16,172 nt of DNA from Reyranella sp. (GTDB taxonomy: Bacteria > Pseudomonadota > Alphaproteobacteria > Reyranellales > Reyranellaceae). Every line of letters begins with the position of its first letter. The stretch's first letter is position 1. Positions 1 to 8,097 of this stretch are shown in pieces. The position numbers were made by a program, and so were the translations under genes. The stretch covers positions 1 through 16,172 of the forward strand of contig JAKFVZ010000030.1 in NCBI GenBank assembly GCA_021732965.1, written 5' to 3'. A model generated the notes under the pieces. That model saw nothing but the letters and a program-made list of their open reading frames with translations, did not search any database and was not told where the DNA came from.

Positions 1-116
1 TTCAAATGGGGAGGTGCCCTCGTCTTACGAGGGCTGAGGGGTCAAGACTCGGCCGACGGAGTCTATGACCCCTCCGTCGCGGATGACCGCGACACCTCCC
101 CATTTGAATGGGGAGG
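1..116. repeat. Cloverleaf-forming palindromic element (left edge may be cut by the window)
   Basis: Bases 1-16 (TTCAAATGGGGAGGTG) are the exact reverse complement of 93-108. Inside this stem lie three further hairpins. Bases 16-23 pair with 27-34 (8 bp, 3-base loop). Bases 36-50 pair with 59-74 (15 bp, one bulged A at 65, 8-base loop). Bases 76-82 pair with 87-93 (7 bp, 4-base loop). Almost every base from 1 to 108 is paired in one four-way junction. The right arm also has an alternative partner: 95-104 and 107-116 form a 10-bp palindrome with a 2-base centre, and AATGGGGAGG at 107-116 directly repeats 5-14. The layout resembles a small non-coding mosaic or MITE-like bacterial repeat. No terminal duplication or transposase can be seen, and the left border may lie outside the window. 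A structured RNA is the alternative reading. Confidence 0.8.
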
Positions 117-1228
117 CGAATGATCGTCCTCTTGCCGGCATCCGCGTGCTGGATTTCGGGCTGTTGACCGCAGGCGCGAACACCTCGGCGATGCTGGCCG
201 ATCTCGGCGCCGACGTGATCAAGATCGAGTCGGGCGCCTATCTCGATCCCTTCCGCGTCGTCGGCAAGATCGACAATGACGACGGCTGGTGGAACCGCTC
301 GCCGCAGTTCCGCTTCACCAACCGCAACAAGCGCGGGCTGGCGCTGAACCTGAAGGATCCCGAAGGCCAGCGCGTCATCCGCGAACTCGCCGCGACTTGC
401 GACGTCGTCGTCGAGAACTTCCGTCGTGGCGTGCTCGACCGCGCGGGCCTCGGCTACAAGGACCTGAGCGCCATCAACCCGCGCCTGGTGTTCGCCGCCA
501 TCTCCAGCCAGGGCGACACCGGCCCCGAGCGCATGAACGTGTCGTTCGGCAGCACGCTCGACGCGACCTCGGGCATTGCGTCGCTCACCGGCTACGAGGG
601 CGAGGAGCCGCGCATCTCGGGCATGGACGTGAACTATCCCGACCAGATCGTGTCGCTGTTCGCCACCGGTGTCGTGATTGCCGCCGTCACCGAAGCACGC
701 CGCACCGGCAACGGCGCCTTTCTCGACTTCTCCCAGCGCGAAGTCGCGTCGTTCACGCTCGGCGAGGAAATTCTCGCCGCTGCCCCGCTGGCGCCGCGCG
801 GCAATACCGAAGCCGGCGTGGCGCAGCAGGACTCTTACCAGTGTGCTGACGGCAGATGGTTGGCGGTCACGCTCGACGCGCCCGATCCCTCGATGGCTGA
901 TTTCTGCGCCGGCAAGCCGCGCGATGCCGCCGTCGCCTCGCTGCTCGCCAAAGGCATTGCCGCCGCGCCCTGCTTCGACGGCAACGATCTGTTACGCGAC
1001 ACCGCCCTGCAGGGTGTGACCCTGGTGCGCGACGAAAATGGCGACCTTGTGAAAGGCCTGCCCTACCGTCTCGGCGGCGAAGGCCTCGTCATCGAACGGT
1101 CCGCGCCCGATCTCGGCCAGCACACCGACGAGGTGCTGCGCGAGTTGCTGGGCTACGACGATACCCGCCTGCAGCAATTGAACGACACCGGCGTGACCTC
1201 GACCACGCCCACCATCGGAGAGGTTTGA
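65..1228 (+). CDS. CaiB/BaiF (family III) CoA transferase, start codon inside the repeat element
   Basis: This gene encodes a 387-residue family III CoA transferase, a cytoplasmic enzyme class that moves CoA between carboxylic acids through an enzyme-bound anhydride and thioester. Family hallmarks are visible in order: RPLAGIRVLDFG (21-32), LGADVIKIE (47-55), NRNKRGLALNLKDPEG (86-101) and ENFRRGVLDRAGLGY (117-131). The likely catalytic Asp193 lies in YPDQI. The C-terminal part is compact: between DGRWLAV and the AAPCFD segment, about 30-35 residues usual for the family seem to be missing. Homology begins at about residue 20. Residues 1-18 come from the palindromic element, and the only in-frame starts are ATG 65 and ATG 83, both with poor SD spacing. 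The frame is closed upstream by TGA at 35-37. The protein could be a full gene with a captured start, or the second half of a tandem CoA transferase. It is probably the first gene of the operon. The substrate is unknown. Confidence 0.85.
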   Translation: MTPPSRMTATPPHLNGEANDRPLAGIRVLDFGLLTAGANTSAMLADLGADVIKIESGAYLDPFRVVGKIDNDDGWWNRSPQFRFTNRNKRGLALNLKDPEGQRVIRELAATCDVVVENFRRGVLDRAGLGYKDLSAINPRLVFAAISSQGDTGPERMNVSFGSTLDATSGIASLTGYEGEEPRISGMDVNYPDQIVSLFATGVVIAAVTEARRTGNGAFLDFSQREVASFTLGEEILAAAPLAPRGNTEAGVAQQDSYQCADGRWLAVTLDAPDPSMADFCAGKPRDAAVASLLAKGIAAAPCFDGNDLLRDTALQGVTLVRDENGDLVKGLPYRLGGEGLVIERSAPDLGQHTDEVLRELLGYDDTRLQQLNDTGVTSTTPTIGEV

Positions 1229-1231
1229 GAC

Positions 1232-2212
1232 ATGCCGCGCGCCGAAGTGCACAAGTTGATGGAGCGCATGGCGATCCCCGCCATCGCCGCGCCGATGTTC
1301 CTGGTTTCCAATCCGGCGCTGACGCTCGCCTGCTGCGGCGAAGGGCTGATGGGCAGCTTCCCCGCTCACGGCACGCGCAGCCGTGAGCAGTTCCAGGCCT
1401 GGCTCGACGAGATGGTCGAAGGCATGAAGCGCCTCGAGGATGCCGGCAGGAAGCCCGCACCCTGGGCGGTCAATCTCGTCGTCCATGCCTCGAACCCGCG
1501 CTACCAGGGCGATCTCGAACTGGTCGAGAAGTACAAGGTGCCGGTGGTGCTCACCTCCAAGGGTGCGCCGGGCGATGCGATCAAGCGCATCCATGGCTGG
1601 GGCGCCGTCGCGCTGCACGACATCGCCAACCGGCGGCACGCCGAGAAGGCGCTGGAAGCCGGCGTCGACGGCGTGATCGCCGTGGCGGGCGGCGCCGGCG
1701 GCCATACCGGCACGATCAATCCCTTCGCCCTGATGAATGAAGTGCGACAGCTCGGCGACAGTTTCGCCGTGGTGCTGGCGGGTGGCCAGACCACGGGCCG
1801 CGACGTCTTCGCGGCCGAGGCGATGGGCGCCGACCTCGCCTATATCGGCACGCGCTTCATTGCGACCCAGGAGGCGATGGCCGCACAGGCGCACAAGGAC
1901 ATGATCCTGGCCACGCGGGCGACCGACGTCTTCCTAACCGCTTCGGTCGACGGCGCGCCGGCCAACTGGCTGACGCCGAGCCTGCTCGCCGCCGGAATCG
2001 ACCTCGACGTGCTGCGCACCACCTTGCCCGGCAAGATCGTCGGCGCGCAGGAGAACAAGAAGCGCTGGAAGGACATCTACACGGCCGGTCACGGCGTCGG
2101 GAACATCGAGGACGTGCCGGCCGCCGCCGACCTCGTCCGGCGTCTCGTCAGCCAATACCGCGAGGCGAAGTCGGAAATGGCGCGATTGCTCGCCGGCCGC
2201 GCCGCAGCGTAG
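1232..2212 (+). CDS. Nitronate monooxygenase / 2-nitropropane dioxygenase family flavoprotein
   Basis: This is a 326-residue TIM-barrel FMN enzyme of the nitronate monooxygenase (NPD) family. Known members oxidise alkyl nitronates such as propionate 3-nitronate, or act as NAD(P)H:quinone reductases. Motifs seen are the N-terminal AAPMFLVSNPAL (19-30), GGAGGHTGTINPF (153-165) with the conserved His158 of the active site, and the phosphate-binding LAGGQTTGRDV followed by GADLAYIGTRF (182-209). The length is normal for the class. The start follows the CoA transferase stop after 3 bases and has an SD GGAGAGG near 1216-1222, so the two genes are translationally coupled. Many NPD-family members annotated in catabolic clusters act on unsaturated or activated substrates rather than nitro compounds, so the substrate is left open here. 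Confidence 0.88.
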   Translation: MPRAEVHKLMERMAIPAIAAPMFLVSNPALTLACCGEGLMGSFPAHGTRSREQFQAWLDEMVEGMKRLEDAGRKPAPWAVNLVVHASNPRYQGDLELVEKYKVPVVLTSKGAPGDAIKRIHGWGAVALHDIANRRHAEKALEAGVDGVIAVAGGAGGHTGTINPFALMNEVRQLGDSFAVVLAGGQTTGRDVFAAEAMGADLAYIGTRFIATQEAMAAQAHKDMILATRATDVFLTASVDGAPANWLTPSLLAAGIDLDVLRTTLPGKIVGAQENKKRWKDIYTAGHGVGNIEDVPAAADLVRRLVSQYREAKSEMARLLAGRAAA

Positions 2213-2267
2213 ACGGTGGGCGCTCCGCTGCTTTAGGCTTCACGATCAAGTTTTGAGGGGGCATCGC

Positions 2268-3380
<1,113 letters not shown>

Positions 3381-3407
3381 CCCTCAATTCCTGAAGGAAG
3401 CCACGCC

Positions 3408-4289
3408 ATGACCGTGCGAAAGCTGGGCGGAGCCACCATCGAGAAGGTCGAGGAAATCTGCGGCCCGGGCTTCAAGCCCGGCCGCATGTTCCCGAAGTTC
3501 GACCAGGAAGCTTTCGACGCCCAGAAGAGCTGGATGGTGCCGGAGCACGTGCAGGACGGCAGCGACCGGCTGATCGGCTCGGTCCACACCTGGATCGTGA
3601 AGACGCCCCGGCACACGATCCTGATCGACACCTGCCTCGGCAATCACAAGCAGCGCCACAATGCCGGCTGGAACAATCTCGACACGCCGTTCCTCGACCG
3701 GCTCAAGGCCTGCGGCTGTCCGCCCGAGTCCGTCGACTTCGTGATGTGTACCCACCTGCATGTCGACCATGTCGGCTGGAACACCAAGCTGGAGAACGGC
3801 CGCTGGGTGCCGACCTTTGCCAATGCGAAGTACCTTTTCGCCAAGCGCGAGTACGCGCACTGGGAAAGCGAACGCAAGACACAGGGTGAAGGCAAGGTCA
3901 ACGACGGCTCGTTCGACGATTCCGTGCTGCCGATCGTCGAGGCCGGCAAGGCCGTGATGATCGACAAGGATCACCAGCCCGATCCGCTGCTCACCATCAA
4001 GGACTATCCCGGCCACACACCGGGCTCGATCGCCATCAATCTCAAGGATCAGGGGCAACAGGCCTGCTTCTCGGGCGACATCATGCATCACCCGATCCAG
4101 GTCTATCATCCCGACTGGTCGAGCCAGTTCTGCTGGGACCAGGCGATGTCCGCCGTCTCGCGCCGCAAGCTCCTCGAGGACTGCGTCGAGAGCAACGCCC
4201 TGCTCTGCCCCGCCCACTTCCCCGGCGCCAATGCCGGCTACGTCAAACCCGAAGGCAATTCCTTCAAGATTGAGTGGGATCGGCCATGA
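3408..4289 (+). CDS. Metallo-beta-lactamase-fold hydrolase (lactonase/thioesterase-like)
   Basis: This is a 293-residue cytoplasmic MBL-fold hydrolase with no signal peptide. The binuclear metal site is complete: THLHVDH gives His116, His118, Asp120 and His121. His203 in PGHTPGS, Asp224 in FSGDIMHH and His270 in CPAHFPG complete the site. The overall plan is that of AHL-lactonase or methyl-parathion-hydrolase-like proteins, a group that opens lactones and cleaves esters or thioesters. It lies 27 bp after the class III dehydrogenase and overlaps the next gene by 4 bp (ATGA). The pairing makes hydrolysis of a glutathione thioester formed by the dehydrogenase plausible, replacing the usual esterase. 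Lactone hydrolysis is equally possible, and the substrate cannot be read from the sequence. Confidence 0.87.
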   Translation: MTVRKLGGATIEKVEEICGPGFKPGRMFPKFDQEAFDAQKSWMVPEHVQDGSDRLIGSVHTWIVKTPRHTILIDTCLGNHKQRHNAGWNNLDTPFLDRLKACGCPPESVDFVMCTHLHVDHVGWNTKLENGRWVPTFANAKYLFAKREYAHWESERKTQGEGKVNDGSFDDSVLPIVEAGKAVMIDKDHQPDPLLTIKDYPGHTPGSIAINLKDQGQQACFSGDIMHHPIQVYHPDWSSQFCWDQAMSAVSRRKLLEDCVESNALLCPAHFPGANAGYVKPEGNSFKIEWDRP

Positions 4290-5125
4290 AACTCGAACCG
4301 CTGCTCGACGGCCTTTCCTTCGGTGAGGGCCCGCGCTGGCGGGACGACCGACTCTATTTCTCGGATTTCTACGTCCATCAGGTGCGGACCGTCGACGAGA
4401 GCGGCCGGACCGAGACGATCGTCGAAGTGCCCGGCCAGCCCTCCGGCCTGGGCTGGCGGCCGGACGGCACGATGCTGATCGTCAGCATGACCGACCGCCG
4501 GCTGATGCGCTTCGCAGGCGGCAAGCTCACCGTCGAGGCCGAGCTGGGCGCGATCGCGACCGGCCTGTGCAACGACATGATCGTCGATGCCGGCGGCCGC
4601 GCCTATGTCGGCAATTTCGGCTTCGACCGACATGCCGGCGAGAGCCCGCGTCCGGCCGTGCTGGCCCGCATCGATCCCGACGGCTCCGTCCATGCCGCGG
4701 CCGACGGGCTGATGTTCCCCAACGGCACGGTCATCACGCCCGACGGCAGGACGATGATCGTCGCCGAGACCTTCGCCAAGTGCCTGACGGCCTTCGACAT
4801 CGCCGCCGACGGCACGCTGTCCAATCGCCGCGTCTGGGCGGAAACGCCGACCTGCAATCCCGACGGGATCTGCCTCGATGCCGAGGGCGGCATCTGGGTC
4901 ACCGGCGCCTTCACGCATCAGATGGTCCGTGTGCTCGAAGGCGGCAAGGTCACGCATGCGCTCGATCTCGGCGAGCGCGCGGCCTACGCCTGCATGCTGG
5001 GCGGCAAGGACCGCCGCACGCTTTTCGTCATCACCAACACCGGCAGCGGCCCGGCAATTGCCGAAAAGAAAGCCGGCCGCATCGAGACGATGCGTGTGGA
5101 CGTGCCCGGCGCCGGCCTGCCCTGA
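4286..5125 (+). CDS. SMP-30/gluconolactonase/LRE-family six-bladed propeller lactonase
   Basis: This is a 279-residue protein of the SMP-30/gluconolactonase family, calcium- or zinc-dependent hydrolases that open sugar or other lactones. Four candidate metal ligands at family positions are present: Glu14 in FGEGPRW, Asn96 in LCNDMIVD, Asn146 in MFPNGTVITPDG and Asp193 in NPDGICLDAEGGIWV. ATG 4286 is chosen because the homology begins there and it overlaps the previous stop codon as ATGA. A further in-frame start at 4274 would add four unsupported residues. There is no signal peptide, so the protein is cytoplasmic. Placement between an MBL hydrolase and an SDR suggests that the neighbouring dehydrogenase produces a lactone that is opened here. 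Confidence 0.88.
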   Translation: MKLEPLLDGLSFGEGPRWRDDRLYFSDFYVHQVRTVDESGRTETIVEVPGQPSGLGWRPDGTMLIVSMTDRRLMRFAGGKLTVEAELGAIATGLCNDMIVDAGGRAYVGNFGFDRHAGESPRPAVLARIDPDGSVHAAADGLMFPNGTVITPDGRTMIVAETFAKCLTAFDIAADGTLSNRRVWAETPTCNPDGICLDAEGGIWVTGAFTHQMVRVLEGGKVTHALDLGERAAYACMLGGKDRRTLFVITNTGSGPAIAEKKAGRIETMRVDVPGAGLP

Positions 5126-5135
5126 GGAGGAATTC

Positions 5136-5954
5136 GTGAAAGGTCCAGAGGACGATGCCGGGCTCGCCGGCAAGGTCGCGATCATTGCCGGCGGCGGCGC
5201 CGCGGGCGACGGTATCGGCAACGGCCGTGCCGCGGCGATCCTGCTGGCCCGCGCCGGCACCCACGTTCTGGTGGCCGACCGCGACCTGAAGCTCGCGGAG
5301 CGCACGGTCGAGATGATCAAGGCCGAGGGCGGCCAGCATGCCGCGGCTCATGCCGGCGACTTGACGCAGGAAGCCGAGTGCAAGCGACTGGTCGACGCCG
5401 CGGTCGATCGCTGGGGCCGGCTCGACTTCCTCGACAACAATATCGGCATCGGCAGCCGCGGTTCGGTCGTCGAGGAGAAGCCCGAGGAATATCGCCGCGT
5501 GATGCAGGTGAACGTCGAGACGATGTTCCTGCTCTCCAAGCATGCAATCCCGGCCATGATCAAGACCGCCAAGGGCGGCTCGATCGTGAACATCTCGTCG
5601 ATCTCCGCACTCCGGCCCCGCGGCCTCACCACCTACACGACCTCGAAGGCGGCCGTGATCGGCCTCACACAGGCGATGGCGGTCGATCACGGCAAGGACC
5701 ATATCCGCGTCAACTGCATCTGCCCTGGGCCGATGTTCACGCCGATGGTCAATCGCGGCAACGGCATGACCGAGGCCAACCGGGCCCAACGCGCCAACGC
5801 CTCGGTGCTCAAGATCGAGGGCACCGGCTGGGATATCGGCCATACCGTGCGCTTCCTCCTGAGCAATCACGCCCGCTACATCACGGGACAGGTCATCGTG
5901 GTCGACGGCGGCGTCACCCTGCAGGGCCCGGCACGCGATTCACAGGATCACTGA
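5136..5954 (+). CDS. Short-chain dehydrogenase/reductase with extended glycine motif (first of a paralog pair)
   Basis: This is a 272-residue classical-type SDR. The nucleotide-binding loop is longer than the usual TGxxxGxG, reading GGGAAGDGIGNG at 19-30. Asp48 at the end of the second strand suggests NAD(H) preference. The catalytic residues are Ser154, Tyr167 and Lys171 (YTTSK), with Asn126, and the C-terminal ITGQVIVVDGG (249-259) is typical. The start is GTG 5136 with a strong SD GAGGAGG at 5124-5130, which overlaps the TGA of the SMP-30 gene. The open frame extends upstream inside that gene, but without homology. It shares the glycine motif, the NNxG turn and the GTGWD segment with the SDR at 6530, so the two are paralogs flanking the CMD-family gene. 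Substrate unknown. Confidence 0.87.
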   Translation: MKGPEDDAGLAGKVAIIAGGGAAGDGIGNGRAAAILLARAGTHVLVADRDLKLAERTVEMIKAEGGQHAAAHAGDLTQEAECKRLVDAAVDRWGRLDFLDNNIGIGSRGSVVEEKPEEYRRVMQVNVETMFLLSKHAIPAMIKTAKGGSIVNISSISALRPRGLTTYTTSKAAVIGLTQAMAVDHGKDHIRVNCICPGPMFTPMVNRGNGMTEANRAQRANASVLKIEGTGWDIGHTVRFLLSNHARYITGQVIVVDGGVTLQGPARDSQDH

Positions 5955-5975
5955 GTTAAAGGGAGAATAACCAAG

Positions 5976-6530
5976 ATGGCCCGCCTGCCCTATCTCGAGC
6001 CCGACCAGGTCGCGCCCGAGTATCGCGACATGCTCAAGCGCAATACCAACCTGCACAAGCTGCTGGTCAACTCGCCCGACATGGCACGGGCCTTCAGCGG
6101 GCTGGGCGGCTACATCCGCTTCAAGAGCAAGCTCGATCCCCGCTTGCGCGAACTCGCGATTCTCCAGGTCGGCTGGCTGGAGAAGTCGGAGTACGAGTTC
6201 ACCCACCACGTGAAGATCGGCAAGGAATTCGGCGTCACCGACGAGGACATCCAGAACCTCTTCCTCGAGACCGAGGGCAAGCCCTCCAAGCTCGAGCCGC
6301 TCGCGAAGGCGATCCTCAAGGGCGCGCGCGAGATGGTGAAGGACCTCGCAATGTCCGAGGCCACCTTCGCGGAGATCAAGAAGGATCTCTCGAACGAGCA
6401 CATGACCGACCTGGTGCTCACCATCGCCTTCTACTGCGCCGTCGTCCGCGTGCTCGCCACCATGCAGATCGACAACGAGCCGCAGTACAAGGAAGTGCTG
6501 AAGCAATACCCCATCCCCGGAGTGAAGTGA
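5976..6530 (+). CDS. Carboxymuconolactone decarboxylase (CMD)-family protein lacking the CxxC
   Basis: This is a 184-residue all-helical protein of the CMD/AhpD superfamily. The family core is visible as LRELAILQVGWLEKSEYEF followed by THHVKIGKEFGVTDEDI (57-92). AhpD-type peroxidase proteins carry CxxC seven and four residues before a conserved His. At the matching positions before His78 this protein has Ser71 and Glu74, so it cannot use the disulfide mechanism. It fits the non-peroxidatic branch that includes gamma-carboxymuconolactone decarboxylase and many uncharacterised catabolic proteins. The SD GGGAGA (5961-5966) precedes ATG 5976. The stop codon overlaps the ATG of the next SDR (TGATG). 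A decarboxylase or isomerase role on a pathway intermediate is possible but not shown. Confidence 0.85.
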   Translation: MARLPYLEPDQVAPEYRDMLKRNTNLHKLLVNSPDMARAFSGLGGYIRFKSKLDPRLRELAILQVGWLEKSEYEFTHHVKIGKEFGVTDEDIQNLFLETEGKPSKLEPLAKAILKGAREMVKDLAMSEATFAEIKKDLSNEHMTDLVLTIAFYCAVVRVLATMQIDNEPQYKEVLKQYPIPGVK

Positions 6531-7330
6531 TGCGTCTGAAAGACCGAGTCGCCATCGTCGTCGGCGCCGGGCAGAGCCCCGGCGAGGGCATGGGCAACGG
6601 CCGCGCCACTGCACTCACCTTCGCGCGGGAGGGCGCCAAGGTCCTGTGCGTCGACCACAATCTCGAATCGGCCAAGGAAACGGTCGAGATGATCGGCGTC
6701 AACCAGGGCACCGCCGCCGCCTTCAAGGCCGACGTGACCAGCGACGCCGACCTCAAAGCCATGATCGACGACGCGCATGCCCGCTGGGGGCGCATCGACA
6801 TCCTGCACAACAATGTCGGCGTCTCGCTGTCGGGTGGCGACGCCGAGCTGCTCGACATCACCAGCGAGGCCTTCGACCGCTGCGTGGCGATCAACCTCAA
6901 GAGCTGCATCTTCGCCGCCAAGCACGTGCTGCCGATCATGCGCGCGCAGCAGAGCGGCGTGATCATCAACATTTCCTCGATGGCGGTCATCACCACCTAT
7001 CCGTACGTGGCCTACAAGGCGACCAAGTCGGCGATGGTGTCCTTCACCGAGCAGCTCGCCTACCAGAACGCCCAGTACGGCATCCGCGCCAACGTGATTC
7101 TGCCCGGTCTGATGAACACGCCGATGGCCGTCGACACGCGCGCCCGCACCTTCAAGAAGAGCCGCGCCGAGGTCGAGGCCGAGCGCGATTCCAAGGTGCC
7201 GCTGCGCAAGAAGATGGGCACCGGCTGGGACGTCGCCAACGCCGCGCTCTTCCTGGCGTCCGACGAGGCGAGCTTCATCACCGGCGTGACCCTGCCGGTC
7301 GACGGCGGGGCGAGCGTGCGTCGAGGCTGA
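6530..7330 (+). CDS. Short-chain dehydrogenase/reductase with extended glycine motif (second of a paralog pair)
   Basis: This is a 266-residue SDR. The cofactor loop GAGQSPGEGMGNG (12-24) is elongated like that of the SDR at 5136. Asp42 follows the second strand, suggesting NAD(H). The active site is Ser149, Tyr162 and Lys166 (YKATK), with HNNVG at 93-97 and ITGVTLPVDGG near the C terminus. ATG 6530 overlaps the CMD-family stop codon as TGATG and has GGAG at 6519-6522. The GTG at 6527 in the same frame is less likely. Like its paralog, it has GTGWD after the variable lid region. It probably oxidises a hydroxyl or reduces a ketone of the pathway intermediate. Confidence 0.87.
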   Translation: MRLKDRVAIVVGAGQSPGEGMGNGRATALTFAREGAKVLCVDHNLESAKETVEMIGVNQGTAAAFKADVTSDADLKAMIDDAHARWGRIDILHNNVGVSLSGGDAELLDITSEAFDRCVAINLKSCIFAAKHVLPIMRAQQSGVIINISSMAVITTYPYVAYKATKSAMVSFTEQLAYQNAQYGIRANVILPGLMNTPMAVDTRARTFKKSRAEVEAERDSKVPLRKKMGTGWDVANAALFLASDEASFITGVTLPVDGGASVRRG

Positions 7331-7338
7331 CGCCGGAC

Positions 7339-8097
7339 ATGGGCCGCCTCGCCGGCAAGACTGCCCTCGTCACCGGTGCCTCCTCGGGCATCGGCCGGGC
7401 CATCGCGAAGAGGTTCCACGCGGAAGGGGCAACCCTTCTGCTGATGGACATCACCGAGGCCGTGGTCGAGGGCGGCGAGCCGACGCACAAGATCCTGAAC
7501 GTGCCCTTCTTCCAGGGCGACGTGTCGAACGAGCAGGATGTCGAGGAAGCGGTGCGGCAGGCGGCCCTGCCGACCGGCCGGCTCGACATCGTGGTCAACG
7601 ACGCCGCCATCCGGTCGGCCAAGAAGCTCACCGACACGAGCCTCGAGGAATGGAACCGGGTGATGGAAGTAAACGTCACCGGCGTCTTCCTGATGTGCCG
7701 TGCCGCCGTGCGCCGGATGCTGACGCAGGAGATCCGCAACGAGGCGCGAGGGCGCATCGTCAACATCTCCTCGCAGCACGGCATGATCTCCTCGCCCGAG
7801 GATTTCTCCTACGGCGTCTCGAAGTCGGCGGTCGTCTACATCACGCGGCAGATCGCTTCCGACTACGGCCGTGACAGCATCATCTGCAATGCCGTGGCGC
7901 CGGGCAAAATCCTCACCGGCAAGACCGGGCGCGCGATCGAGCCGCGCTGGATCGACTATTCACACGCCCGAACGCCCTTGCCGCGCCTCGGTCGCTCCGA
8001 GGACGTCGCCAATGCCGCGCTATTCCTCGCCTCCGACGAGGCGACGTTCATCACCGGCGAGAATCTGATGGTCGACGGCGGCTGGATGGCGAACTGA
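7339..8097 (+). CDS. Short-chain dehydrogenase/reductase, classical type
   Basis: This is a 252-residue classical SDR with a standard cofactor motif, TGASSGIG (12-19). Asp37 suggests NAD(H). The NNAG motif is replaced by NDAA (87-90). The catalytic set is Ser145, Tyr158 and Lys162 (YGVSK), and the C terminus ends in ITGENLMVDGGW. It is more distant from the two SDRs upstream and lacks their extended glycine loop. ATG 7339 follows the previous stop by 8 bases and has only a distant GAGG (7323-7326), so translation may depend on coupling. The last 47 bases overlap the 3' end of the LysR gene on the other strand. It is the last gene of the nine-gene cluster. Confidence 0.87.
   Translation: MGRLAGKTALVTGASSGIGRAIAKRFHAEGATLLLMDITEAVVEGGEPTHKILNVPFFQGDVSNEQDVEEAVRQAALPTGRLDIVVNDAAIRSAKKLTDTSLEEWNRVMEVNVTGVFLMCRAAVRRMLTQEIRNEARGRIVNISSQHGMISSPEDFSYGVSKSAVVYITRQIASDYGRDSIICNAVAPGKILTGKTGRAIEPRWIDYSHARTPLPRLGRSEDVANAALFLASDEATFITGENLMVDGGWMAN

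Noticed and set aside
1..116. The palindromic region as a CRISPR repeat, tRNA or rho-independent terminator
   Set aside because: There are no repeat-spacer units. The cloverleaf lacks tRNA features such as the T-loop GTTC and CCA end and has a 16-bp outer stem. No T-tract is present.
120..167. ATG at 120 preceded by GGGGAGG as the start of the CoA transferase
   Set aside because: It is out of frame with the homologous protein and reaches TGA after 15 codons. The SD-like bases are part of the palindrome.
2253..2267. TTG 2253 as the start of the class III dehydrogenase
   Set aside because: It overlaps the SD GAGGGGG and adds five residues absent from the family; GTG 2268 fits both SD spacing and homology.
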